NCBI RefSeq assembly: GCF_003711105.1
Contig: NZ_CP023865.1
Coordinates: 7,857,001-7,921,000, forward strand
Direction of reading: 5' to 3'
Source of the DNA: Actinoplanes teichomyceticus ATCC 31121
GTDB lineage: Bacteria; Actinomycetota; Actinomycetes; Mycobacteriales; Micromonosporaceae
Length of the DNA stretch: 64,000 bases
In this document: positions 7,958-15,658 of the stretch, piece after piece
Layout: each line of letters starts with the position of its first letter
Numbering within the stretch: position 1 is the first letter of the stretch
The notes under the pieces: generated by a model
Database searches by the model: none
What the model was told of the DNA's origin: nothing
Seen by the model: the letters and a program-made list of their open reading frames with translations, nothing else
Position numbers and translations under genes: made by a program

Positions 7958-9039
7958 CTCGCCTATCCGGCCGGATCGTCACCCCCGGCGGGGTCGTCAC
8001 CGGACACCTCGACCTGTCCGGCCCGGCCATCGCCGCGATCGTCCCGGACGACACCGCCGGCGACGACGTGATCGTGCCCGGCTTCATCGACCTGCACTGC
8101 CACGGCGGCGGCGGGCACACGTTCACCACCGGGGACCCGGCGGCGGCCCGCGGGGCGGCGGCCTTCCACCTCTCGCACGGGACCACCACGCTGCTGGCCA
8201 GCCTGGTCAGCTCGCCGTTCGAGCTGATGCGGTCGGCCACGCTCGCCTACCGGCCGCTGGTCGAGCAGGGGGTGCTGGCCGGGATCCACTTCGAGGGGCC
8301 GTACCTGTCGGCGGTGCGGTGCGGAGCGCAGAACCCGGCACACCTGCGGAACCCGGTCCTGGCCGAGCTGACCGAGCTGATCGAGTTGGGCGCGGGCAGC
8401 GTGCGGATGATGACCGTCGCCCCCGAGCTGGACGGCGCCCTGGACGCGATCGCCCTGCTGCGCGACGCCGGGGTGCTCGCGGCGATCGGGCACACCGACG
8501 CCTCGTACGCTCAGACGCACGCCGGCGTGCGGGCCGGCGCGACCGTGGCCACCCACCTGTTCAACGGGATGCGCCCGCCGCACCACCGCGAACCCGGACC
8601 GGTCGTCGGCCTGCTCTCCTCGACCGCGACCGTCGAGCTGATCGCCGACAACATCCACCTGCACCCGGGGATGCTGGCGTTCGCCGCGCACAGCGCCGGC
8701 CCGGGCCGGTCGATCCTGGTCACCGACGCGATGGACGCCACCGGGATGCCGGACGGCGCCTACGAGCTGGGCGGCCAGGCGGTCGTGGTGGCCGACCGGG
8801 TGGCCCGGCTGGCACAGGGCGGCGCGATCGCCGGCAGCACGCTGACCATGGACCTCGCGCTGCGCAACGCGGTCGCCGCCGGGCTGCCGCTGACCGACGC
8901 CGTGGCCATGTCGTCGACCACCCCGGCCCGGCTGCTGGGTCTCACCGACCGGGGCGCGCTGGCGCCCGGCCTGCGCGCCGACATCGTCGTGCTGACCGCG
9001 GACCTGCGACTCAAGCGGGTCCTCCGCGGCGGCGCGTAG
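7954..9039 (+). CDS. nagA: N-acetylglucosamine-6-phosphate deacetylase
   Basis: A 361-residue amidohydrolase that removes acetate from GlcNAc-6-P to give GlcN-6-P. Visible motifs are GFIDLHCHGGGG (HxH at 48/50), the metal ligand Glu in IHFEGPYLS (about 114), GHTDAS (His180), THLFNGM (His201) and the catalytic Asp in LVTDAMDATG (about 258). The length is close to the family norm. The ATG overlaps the ROK stop as ATGA. With the kinase and SIS deaminase upstream it completes a route from free GlcNAc to fructose-6-phosphate. Confidence 0.95.
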   Translation: MTRLSGRIVTPGGVVTGHLDLSGPAIAAIVPDDTAGDDVIVPGFIDLHCHGGGGHTFTTGDPAAARGAAAFHLSHGTTTLLASLVSSPFELMRSATLAYRPLVEQGVLAGIHFEGPYLSAVRCGAQNPAHLRNPVLAELTELIELGAGSVRMMTVAPELDGALDAIALLRDAGVLAAIGHTDASYAQTHAGVRAGATVATHLFNGMRPPHHREPGPVVGLLSSTATVELIADNIHLHPGMLAFAAHSAGPGRSILVTDAMDATGMPDGAYELGGQAVVVADRVARLAQGGAIAGSTLTMDLALRNAVAAGLPLTDAVAMSSTTPARLLGLTDRGALAPGLRADIVVLTADLRLKRVLRGGA

Positions 9040-9073
9040 AGCGCCGCCCGGACCGGTCCGGCGCGAGGCGCTC
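9039..9073. terminator. Candidate bidirectional terminator between nagA and the metallo-hydrolase gene
   Basis: GAGCGCC (9039-9045) can pair with GGCGCTC (9067-9073). The intervening DNA contains the perfect palindrome CGGACCGGTCCG (9049-9060). The two genes converge here with only 32 bp between stop codons. There is no T tract, so this is a weak or factor-assisted terminator at best. Confidence 0.35.
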
Positions 9074-9716
9074 ACGTCAGCCGGTGCGACTCGCCGGGGG
9101 CCAGCCGGGTGTAGGGCACGCCGGTCGGGGCCGGACCCTGCGGACCGAGGAAGGCGCCGACCATGCTCACGCCCACCTGGTTCAACGCGCCGTCGTGCAC
9201 GGCGAGGGCCCGCTCCGGCCGGACCTCGCGCACCCAGTCGATCAGGTCGGCGACCCGGGACCACGGGCCGTGCACCGGCAGCAGCAGGGTGCGCACCGGG
9301 GCGTCCGGCACGGTGAGCGCGTCGCCGGGGTGGAAGACCGCTCCGTCGACCAGGAAGCCGACATTCGCCACCCGTGGGATGTCCGGGTGCAGCTCGGCGT
9401 GCCACCGGCCGTAGACGCGCACCTCGAAGCCGTTCGCGGTGAACGCGTCGCCCTCGCCGACCACGTGCACCCGCGCCGGGTCGCCGTCGAACGCCGCGGC
9501 CACCGACGCGTTGGTCCAGACCTGCAGGGCCGGGTTGGCGGCCAGGGCGGCGGCCAGCCGCTGAGCGCTGAAGTGGTCGACGTGCTCGTGCGTGATCAGC
9601 GCCGCGTCGGCGCCGGCGAGGGCGTCCTCCGGCGTCAGGCCGCCCGGGTCGATGACCAGGCGACGGCCGTCGCGCTCCAGCGTCACACAGGCATGGCCGT
9701 GTTTGGTCAGTTCCAT
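9072..9716 (-). CDS. MBL-fold metallo-hydrolase
   Basis: A 214-residue protein of the small beta-lactamase-fold hydrolases (UlaG/YtnP-like). It starts MELTKHGHACVTLERDG and has the metal-binding HxHxDH motif in THEHVDHF (His43, His45, Asp47, His48). Later metal ligands lie in FHPGDAL and AVHDGAL. The ATG at 9714-9716 is supported by GGGAGG six bases upstream; an earlier in-frame ATG would start inside the operator region. It is divergent from the MarR regulator, and the shared region holds two matching operator sites. The substrate is unknown; many relatives act on lactones or phosphoesters. Confidence 0.88.
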   Translation of the reverse strand: MELTKHGHACVTLERDGRRLVIDPGGLTPEDALAGADAALITHEHVDHFSAQRLAAALAANPALQVWTNASVAAAFDGDPARVHVVGEGDAFTANGFEVRVYGRWHAELHPDIPRVANVGFLVDGAVFHPGDALTVPDAPVRTLLLPVHGPWSRVADLIDWVREVRPERALAVHDGALNQVGVSMVGAFLGPQGPAPTGVPYTRLAPGESHRLT

Positions 9717-9735
9717 GAGAGCCTCCCGAGGGATA

Positions 9736-9777
9736 TACAACACCGCTGTACATCTCGAACTGTACAACGCCGCTGTA
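9736..9777. promoter_or_regulatory. Paired MarR operators between the MBL hydrolase and marR genes
   Basis: Two 15-bp copies of an imperfect inverted repeat lie at 9736-9750 (TACAACACCGCTGTA) and 9763-9777 (TACAACGCCGCTGTA). They differ at one base and their centres are 27 bp apart. Each has half-sites TACARC / GCTGTA, typical of a MarR dimer. The second copy runs into TATAGT at 9776-9781, which reads as a -10 box six bases before the marR ATG. Autorepression and control of the hydrolase follow naturally from this layout but are inferred. Confidence 0.75.
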
Positions 9778-9788
9778 TAGTTTCGGCA
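9776..9788 (+). promoter_or_regulatory. Leaderless-type -10 box of marR
   Basis: TATAGT (9776-9781) is followed by six bases and then the ATG at 9788. No ribosome-binding site is visible, so transcription probably starts at the A of the start codon. The box overlaps the right end of the second MarR operator. Confidence 0.5.
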
Positions 9789-10228
9789 TGGCGTCGGACA
9801 CCGAAGACATCGCCGAGCAGCTGCGGCAGGCGGTCGGACGCCTGGTGCGCACCACCCGGGCGCACGCCGACACGCTGCCGCACACGCACGCCGAGACGCT
9901 GGGCTACCTGAGCCGCCTGGGGCCGCGGACGATCGCCGAGCTGGCCGCCCTGCGACGGGTGAGACATCAGAGCATGAGCCGCACGGTCGGGGAGCTGGAA
10001 GCGCTCGGGTTCGTCAGCCGGGCCGCGAACGAGGCCGACGCGCGCAGCTTCATGATCGAGCTGACCCCGGCGGGGGCGTCCGCGCTGGAGACCGACCGGG
10101 CGGCGCGCCGCAGGTGGGTGGCGGCCCGGATCGCCGGCCGGCTCACGCCGCAGGAGCAGCGCCTGCTGGCCCGGGTGCCGGCGCTGCTGGACCGGCTGTC
10201 GGACGACGCGGGCCGAGCCGGGGCGTGA
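9788..10228 (+). CDS. MarR family transcriptional regulator
   Basis: A 146-residue winged-helix regulator. The helix-turn-helix lies in LGYLSRLGPRTIAELAALRR and VRHQSMSRTVGELEALGFVS, and the wing residues follow in RAANEADARSFMIELTPAG. The length and organisation fit MarR exactly. It is divergent from the MBL hydrolase and sits against its own putative operators. The mRNA appears leaderless. The usual ligands are phenolic or lipophilic small molecules; this one cannot be told from sequence. Confidence 0.92.
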   Translation: MASDTEDIAEQLRQAVGRLVRTTRAHADTLPHTHAETLGYLSRLGPRTIAELAALRRVRHQSMSRTVGELEALGFVSRAANEADARSFMIELTPAGASALETDRAARRRWVAARIAGRLTPQEQRLLARVPALLDRLSDDAGRAGA

Positions 10229-10233
10229 CACGA

Positions 10234-10265
10234 CGGCCGGCCGGGAGCCGCGCCGCGGCCGGCCG
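10234..10265. terminator. Hairpin just after marR
   Basis: Two copies of CGGCCGGCCG (10234-10243 and 10256-10265) can form a 10-bp stem with a 12-base loop, six bases after the marR stop. No T tract follows. It lies between convergent marR and the PAP2 gene, so it may serve both. Confidence 0.4.
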
Positions 10266-10353
10266 GGGGCGCGGACGTCGCGCACCCGCAGGCACGGGGC
10301 GTGGCGTCGAAGCCTGCGGACGGGACTCCACCGGGCGTACCCGGTTCGGATCC

Positions 10354-11061
10354 TCAGAGGCCCGCCGGGCGCTCCCAGCCGCGCAGGTCGGGCAGCGGGA
10401 CCCGGTCCCACGGGACGCGTTGCACGAGGCGGGCCAGGACCAGGCCGAGGAGCAGCCCGGCGACCGAGTCGGTGAGCCAGTGGAAACCGGTGTACAGCGT
10501 GGTGCTGAAGACGATCACGACCGGGAGGACCCGCAGGGCGAACCACTCCCCGCGGGTGAGCGCGCGACGCAGCAGGGCCGCGGCGAGGATCGCGAACACC
10601 GTGAACCACACCAGCGAGTTGCCCACGTGGCCGGACGGGAAGCTGCGGCTCTCCACGCCGCTGGCGACCGGGTTGAACATCTCGGTCCTGAACGGTCCCG
10701 GATAGCGCGGCGCGGCACGGTCGAAGAACAGCTTCATCGGGCCGATGGTCAGGTAGGTCACCACGTAGGCGGCGACGAACGGCAGCGCCGCGCGGACCGA
10801 GCGGGTCCGGTGCACCAGCAGACCGGTCAGGATCAGCCCGACCGGGGTCAGTACCTGGCCGCCCTGGCCCAGGTAGTTGAGCACCCGGGCGCTCCAGTAC
10901 GGCACCGCCGGCTGGTGCGTCAGCGCCCAGTCGGCCACCCGCTGGTCCAGGCTCAGCAGGTGGCCGTCGACGAGCGCCCCGGTCAGCGCCACGAATGCCG
11001 CCACCAGCAGCAGGTCGGGCCACCAGGGCAGGGCGCGGCGCGCGGGGATCGTCCGGGTCAC
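10354..11061 (-). CDS. PAP2-family membrane phosphatase
   Basis: A 235-residue protein with about six transmembrane helices and the three PAP2 phosphatase motifs: KLFFDRAAPR (K-x6-RP-like), PSGHVGNSL, and FHWLTDSVAG with the catalytic His and Asp. The family dephosphorylates lipid phosphates such as phosphatidate or undecaprenyl pyrophosphate at the outer membrane face. The GTG start lies 9 bp after the stop of the secreted protease gene, so the two are probably co-transcribed. Which lipid it uses cannot be told. Confidence 0.9.
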   Translation of the reverse strand: MTRTIPARRALPWWPDLLLVAAFVALTGALVDGHLLSLDQRVADWALTHQPAVPYWSARVLNYLGQGGQVLTPVGLILTGLLVHRTRSVRAALPFVAAYVVTYLTIGPMKLFFDRAAPRYPGPFRTEMFNPVASGVESRSFPSGHVGNSLVWFTVFAILAAALLRRALTRGEWFALRVLPVVIVFSTTLYTGFHWLTDSVAGLLLGLVLARLVQRVPWDRVPLPDLRGWERPAGL

Positions 11062-11070
11062 GCATCAAAA

Positions 11071-12480
11071 CTAGAGGTACGCGCGCAACCGCCCGGCCAG
11101 CAGGTCGCCACGGACGCCGGAGTTCGGGCAGCCGCCGAAGTGGTGCAGCGCCACCACCTGGTTGGTCCTGCGGGACAGCACCGGCGAGCCGGACGAGCCG
11201 CCCGCGGTGTCGCACAGGTACGACACGTCGGAGTGCGCGGCGTAACCGGTGTAGTCCGGGTTGTCGACCGCGCAGTTGGCGGCCCGGTCGCCCTTGGCGC
11301 CGGCGATCCGGGCCGGTTCACCGGCCGGGTGCTGCGGCACGTAGAGCTCGGCGCCCTTGGCCGGGCGCACCGGGTCGAGGGTGAGGTAGCCGAATTTCTC
11401 GATCGAGGCGAAGCCGTCGACGCTGAACAGCGTGTAGTCGAGCACGTGGTCGGTGGAGAGCACCTGGTCACCCCAGACCTTGGTGGGCTTGAACACGTCG
11501 AAACCGCCGCACCGGGCGCACTGGTAGTTGAACCACACCTCGGTGTCGTACGCCTCGCCGGAGGTGGTCAGGCAGTGGTTGTTGGTCAGCATCCGGTTCT
11601 TCGGTCCGACCCGCCAGCCGGTGCACAGCTCGGTCCCGTTGATCAGCAGCCGGGCGACCGCCTTGGACTTGACGTAGGCCACCGGATCGCTGGACTGGTA
11701 GCAGACCGCGTCGGCGGAGGTGTCCACCCCGCAGATCGACTCCTCCCGGCCGGTCCGCCCGGGCCGCCCGAGGCCCGGCTCCGGCACCCGGGCCTGCTCG
11801 GTACGGCTGAACCCGCGCGCCACCCGGTCCACCGTCACGCCGAGCCCGTCCAGCGCCGTGCGCAGCCCGAGCGGATCGGCCGCCCGGTGCACCTCGACCA
11901 CGGCGGTGTCCCCGGTGATCGACATGGCCCAGCGGTGCTCGTCGCCCGGTTCGTACCGGTACGACTCGGTCCGGGCCGGATTCGAGACGGTCACGTAGTC
12001 GCCGGGCAGCATCGCCAGCCGGGCGAAGTGCAGCTTCACGTACGACGCGCCGGGGTAGCGGAAGGTCTCCTCGCGCGGGCCGGCCCGGTAGCCGAGCAGC
12101 GCGCCGACCGAGAGCAGCTCGCCGACGCGCTGACGGCGGGCGGTCGGGCCGGGGGCCGGGGCGGACTCCAGCACACGCCCGGTGGCGGCGGTGCTCGCCG
12201 GGGCGGCCGGCGACCGGCGGCCGGACCGCGGGGCCGGTTCCCCGGCGGCACGGGAGCGGGGCGGCGCCACAGCCCCGGCCCGCCCGGGACGCGCCGGGGA
12301 ACCGCTGGTCGTGGCGGGCAGCGACGCCTCGGCCGCCACCGGGGTACGCGGCACCCCCGGGGCCTGGTGCCAGGTGCGGACCGGACCATCGCTGCCGCGT
12401 GTCGCCGTCATCGCGCCGGCCACCCCGGCCAGCACGAGGGCGGCGCACGCTCCGACGACGATTCCTGCCTTGCGTCGCAT
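11071..12480 (-). CDS. Secreted trypsin-like/V8-like serine endopeptidase
   Basis: A 469-residue protein. The ATG at 12478-12480 has GGGAG five bases upstream and opens a Sec signal peptide (MRRKAGIVVGACAALVLAG). A Pro/Ala-rich linker and a domain of about 150 residues follow. The C-terminal half is a chymotrypsin-fold protease: His in MLTNNHCLTTSGEA, Asp in HVLDYTLFSV and Ser in GGSSGSPVLS. Several Cys pairs (for example CARCG, CDTAGG) suggest disulphides outside the cell. An upstream in-frame start at 12528 would hide the signal peptide and lacks a good ribosome-binding site. It is divergent from the DUF4032 gene. Confidence 0.9.
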   Translation of the reverse strand: MRRKAGIVVGACAALVLAGVAGAMTATRGSDGPVRTWHQAPGVPRTPVAAEASLPATTSGSPARPGRAGAVAPPRSRAAGEPAPRSGRRSPAAPASTAATGRVLESAPAPGPTARRQRVGELLSVGALLGYRAGPREETFRYPGASYVKLHFARLAMLPGDYVTVSNPARTESYRYEPGDEHRWAMSITGDTAVVEVHRAADPLGLRTALDGLGVTVDRVARGFSRTEQARVPEPGLGRPGRTGREESICGVDTSADAVCYQSSDPVAYVKSKAVARLLINGTELCTGWRVGPKNRMLTNNHCLTTSGEAYDTEVWFNYQCARCGGFDVFKPTKVWGDQVLSTDHVLDYTLFSVDGFASIEKFGYLTLDPVRPAKGAELYVPQHPAGEPARIAGAKGDRAANCAVDNPDYTGYAAHSDVSYLCDTAGGSSGSPVLSRRTNQVVALHHFGGCPNSGVRGDLLAGRLRAYL

Positions 12481-12569
12481 GCCACTCCCGAACGTCGTAG
12501 GCGTTTTGGCACCTGTGTAACGAGCCACGTACGAGCGCGACGCGCGCAGCGAACGGGCACACTTGGGCG

Positions 12570-13793
12570 GTGCGCATCACCTCCGCCCTCATCGACCCCG
12601 CGCTGCTGGACCTGCCGTGGCACGTGCCGCTCGAGGAGTGGCCGGCCGACCACCTGGTCGCCCTGCCCCAGGGCATCTCCCGGCACGTCGTGCGGTTCGT
12701 GAAGCTGAACGACGTCGTCTACGCGATGAAGGAGACCCGGGAGCGGATCGCCGAGAAGGAGTACGACCTGCTCCGCGCCCTGGAACGGATCGACTTCCCG
12801 GCGGTGCAGGCGGTCGCCATCGCCACCGACCGGCGGACGCTGGACGGCGAGCCGCTGGAGACCGTGCTGGTCACCCGGCACCTGCAGTTCTCCCTGCCGT
12901 ACCGCGCGCTGTTCTCCCGGGTGCTGCGCCCGGACACCATGAACCGGCTGCTCGACGCGCTGGCCGCCCTGGTGGTGCGGATGCATCTGACCGGCTTCTC
13001 GTGGGGCGACTGCTCGCTGTCCAACACGCTGTTCCGGCGGGACGCGGGCGCGTTCGCGGCCTACCTGGTGGACGCGGAGACCGGCAATCTCTACCCGAAG
13101 CTGTCCGAGGGGCAACGCAGCGAGGACATCGAGATTCTCCGGCTGAACATCTTCGGCGAGTGCCTCGACCTGCAGGCCGCCGAGCTGCTGCACGAGTCGA
13201 TCGACCCGGAGAGGGTGGTCGACGACATCGTGGCGCGCTACGAGCGGCTGTGGCACGAGGTGACCTACGAGCAGGAGGTCGCGCGGGACGCCCGGCACCA
13301 CATCGAGCGGCGCATCCGGCGGCTCAACGAGATGGGTTTCGACGTCGCCGAGGTGTCGATGTCCACGATGGACGGTGGCTACCGGGTGCGGCCCAAGGTC
13401 GTCGACGCCGGTTACCACACCCGCCGGCTGATGCGCCTGACCGGCCTGGACGCCGAGGAGAACCAGGCCCGGCAGCTGCTCAACGACCTGGACGCCTACC
13501 GCGCGGAGAGCGCGCTGACCGACGAGCAGCAGGCGGCGCACCGCTGGCTGACCGAGGTCTTCGAGCCGGTCGTCCGCGCGGTGCCGGCGCACCTGCGCCG
13601 GAAACTGGAGCCGCAGGAGATCTTCTCGCAGATCATCCAGCACAAGTGGCTGCTGTCCGAGCGGGCCGGCCGGGACGTCGGGATGGCTCCGGCGGTGCAG
13701 TCGTACCTGACCGAGGTGCTGGTCAACAAACCGGACGAGCAGGCCGTGCTGGGCGTGGACGCGGACGAACTGGACTCCGCGATGGCCCCCTAG
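12570..13793 (+). CDS. DUF4032 / lipopolysaccharide-kinase-like protein
   Basis: A 407-residue actinobacterial protein. The N-terminal 270 residues resemble a kinase-like fold: a Lys in VVYAMKETRERIAEKEYDLL, a catalytic-loop-like SWGDCSLSNTLF and a DxE segment in YLVDAETGNLYP. DUF4032 follows, from about residue 225 (starting DIVARYERLWHEVT). No substrate is known. The GTG start (GTGCGCATC) has no clear ribosome-binding site. The gene is convergent with the channel gene, and the two stop codons share the tetranucleotide CTAG at 13790-13793. Confidence 0.85.
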   Translation: MRITSALIDPALLDLPWHVPLEEWPADHLVALPQGISRHVVRFVKLNDVVYAMKETRERIAEKEYDLLRALERIDFPAVQAVAIATDRRTLDGEPLETVLVTRHLQFSLPYRALFSRVLRPDTMNRLLDALAALVVRMHLTGFSWGDCSLSNTLFRRDAGAFAAYLVDAETGNLYPKLSEGQRSEDIEILRLNIFGECLDLQAAELLHESIDPERVVDDIVARYERLWHEVTYEQEVARDARHHIERRIRRLNEMGFDVAEVSMSTMDGGYRVRPKVVDAGYHTRRLMRLTGLDAEENQARQLLNDLDAYRAESALTDEQQAAHRWLTEVFEPVVRAVPAHLRRKLEPQEIFSQIIQHKWLLSERAGRDVGMAPAVQSYLTEVLVNKPDEQAVLGVDADELDSAMAP

Positions 13794-15541
13794 AGGACCG
13801 GTTTCGAGCGTTCGACCAGGGCGCGCAGGCCGCGCTGGCGGGCCGCGACCAGGATCCGGTCGCCGGCGGCCAGCACCCGGCGCGGATCCGGCCGCCAGTC
13901 CATCCACTCCTGCGCGGCCGCGGACATCGCGATCACCCGGGCCTCACCCGGGTGATCGACCGCGCTCAGCGGGGCGCCGTCGAGGTCGGAGCCCTCCCGG
14001 ACGGTGACCGTGCCGACCAGCAGGGCGTGCCGGTCGACCGGGATGCTGGCGTGCACGTTGCGTTCCAGCAGCGCGGCGGCGAAGACCGGGGCGCAGAGCC
14101 GGGACACGCTACGCGACGTGTTGATCTGGAAGGCCGACTCGATCCGCCGGGCGAAGTCGTCGTCGAACAGCCGCAGCACCACCCGCAGGTCCTCGCGGAT
14201 CGCCCGGGCGTACAGCGCGGCCTGCAGGTTCACCGGATCGTTGGTGGAGACCACGACCAGCGCGCGGCAGGTGTCGATCGACGCGGCCCGCAGCGTCTCC
14301 TCGCGGGACGCGTCACCGACGATCACCGGTATGCCGCGCCGCTGCGCGGACTTCACCCCGCGGGCCTCGGCGTGCCGGTCGATGGCGACCACCCGGACAC
14401 CGAGGTCGTGCAGCCGGCGCAGCACCTGGGTGCCGACGTTGCCGAGCCCGACCAGCACGATGTGCTCGCGCAACTGCCCGGCGAGCCGGCCCTGGCTGAG
14501 CGCCAGCCGGGCGTTCACCATGCCGTCCACCACCGCGGCGGTGATCAGCGGCAGCAGCGCCAGCCCGGCGACCGTCAGCACCAGCTGGGCGGCCTGCGCG
14601 ACCGCGTTGCGCTGCTCCTCCACATCGGACGCGCCGACCGCGGTCATCAGGGTGACGTAGATCGACTCCCAGAGGTCGTGGTCGGTCTCGTCCCAGGCGT
14701 TCAGCACCGCGCCGGCCAGGACCGTGGTGACCAGCGTGATCAGCACCGCGACGCCGAGCTTGCGGTTGAGCGCGGCGCGCAGCGCCCGGCCGACGGCGGT
14801 CAGCGGGTGGCGCCGGCGACCGGCCCGGGCCAGCAGCCGGCGGGTGACGTCCTCACCGGGTGGGCGGCCGGCGGCCTCGGCCAGCACCAGGTCGTCCGGC
14901 CGGGCCGCGGGGGCCTCCGGCTCGGCCGGCAGCACCGCCACCTCGCCCGCGGTCCCGGTGGCCAGGGTGGCCATCACGCTGCGGCCGGGCACGTCGCCGC
15001 GGTGGGCGACGTAGAGGGTACGGCCACCGTGGCGGAAGTGGGTGGGCGCGACCTCGCCGAGCGCCGCCGCGACGAACGCCGGAGCGGCCATCTCGGCGTC
15101 GGAGAGCACCACGTAGTCCGGGAAGATCCGGCTCACGCTGCCGCCCAGCCCGGTGTTGAACATCCGGACCACCACCCGCAGCTTCTCCTCCACCTCGCGG
15201 GCGCAGAGGGCGGCGTGCAGGTTGACCATGTCGTCCGGCATCACCAGGGCGAGCGCGGCCGCCCCGGCCAGCCCGGCGTCCCGGAACGTCCGCTCGTCCA
15301 GCCGGTCGGCCTGGCGCAGCGCGACGCCGCGATCCTCGAGCACCTTCAGGTCGGGCACGTCTGGCCGGATGCGGTGCGGGGTGATCACCGTGAGGCGGAT
15401 CCGGTGCCGCGAGTTCGCCAATTCCTCGGCGAGTGTCCAGACCAGCGCGTCCGCGCCGCAGACGACCAGGTGGAGCCGGGTGTCACCGCCGGGATCGCGG
15501 GGGTGACCGGCATCCGGACGGGTTACGGCACTCACGTTCAC
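13790..15541 (-). CDS. Two-RCK-domain putative ion channel (NAD-binding TrkA-N)
   Basis: A 583-residue protein. It has an N-terminal TrkA-N/RCK domain (about 21-215), a two-helix membrane block (TM1 about 262-282, TM2 about 318-338) and a second TrkA-N domain with the nucleotide motif IVLVGLGNVG (361-370). A C-terminal RCK part follows, from about 490. The pore loop reads ESIYVTLMTAVGASD (292-306). The canonical TTVGYGD potassium filter is replaced by TAVGASD, so K+ selectivity is doubtful. Candidate starts are GTG at 15541 and GTG at 15535; neither has a strong ribosome-binding site. Likely role: nucleotide-gated ion flux or osmotic control (inference). Confidence 0.85.
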   Translation of the reverse strand: MNVSAVTRPDAGHPRDPGGDTRLHLVVCGADALVWTLAEELANSRHRIRLTVITPHRIRPDVPDLKVLEDRGVALRQADRLDERTFRDAGLAGAAALALVMPDDMVNLHAALCAREVEEKLRVVVRMFNTGLGGSVSRIFPDYVVLSDAEMAAPAFVAAALGEVAPTHFRHGGRTLYVAHRGDVPGRSVMATLATGTAGEVAVLPAEPEAPAARPDDLVLAEAAGRPPGEDVTRRLLARAGRRRHPLTAVGRALRAALNRKLGVAVLITLVTTVLAGAVLNAWDETDHDLWESIYVTLMTAVGASDVEEQRNAVAQAAQLVLTVAGLALLPLITAAVVDGMVNARLALSQGRLAGQLREHIVLVGLGNVGTQVLRRLHDLGVRVVAIDRHAEARGVKSAQRRGIPVIVGDASREETLRAASIDTCRALVVVSTNDPVNLQAALYARAIREDLRVVLRLFDDDFARRIESAFQINTSRSVSRLCAPVFAAALLERNVHASIPVDRHALLVGTVTVREGSDLDGAPLSAVDHPGEARVIAMSAAAQEWMDWRPDPRRVLAAGDRILVAARQRGLRALVERSKPVL

Positions 15542-15658
15542 GAATCGTAGTCAGCCGTTACCGCCCCGTGGGGCCACCCGTTGCCCCATCCGACACCATT
15601 CGTCCGAGTTGGTGGGTATTTACCCGAGCCCATCGTCCGAAGTGGCTGGAGAAGATCA

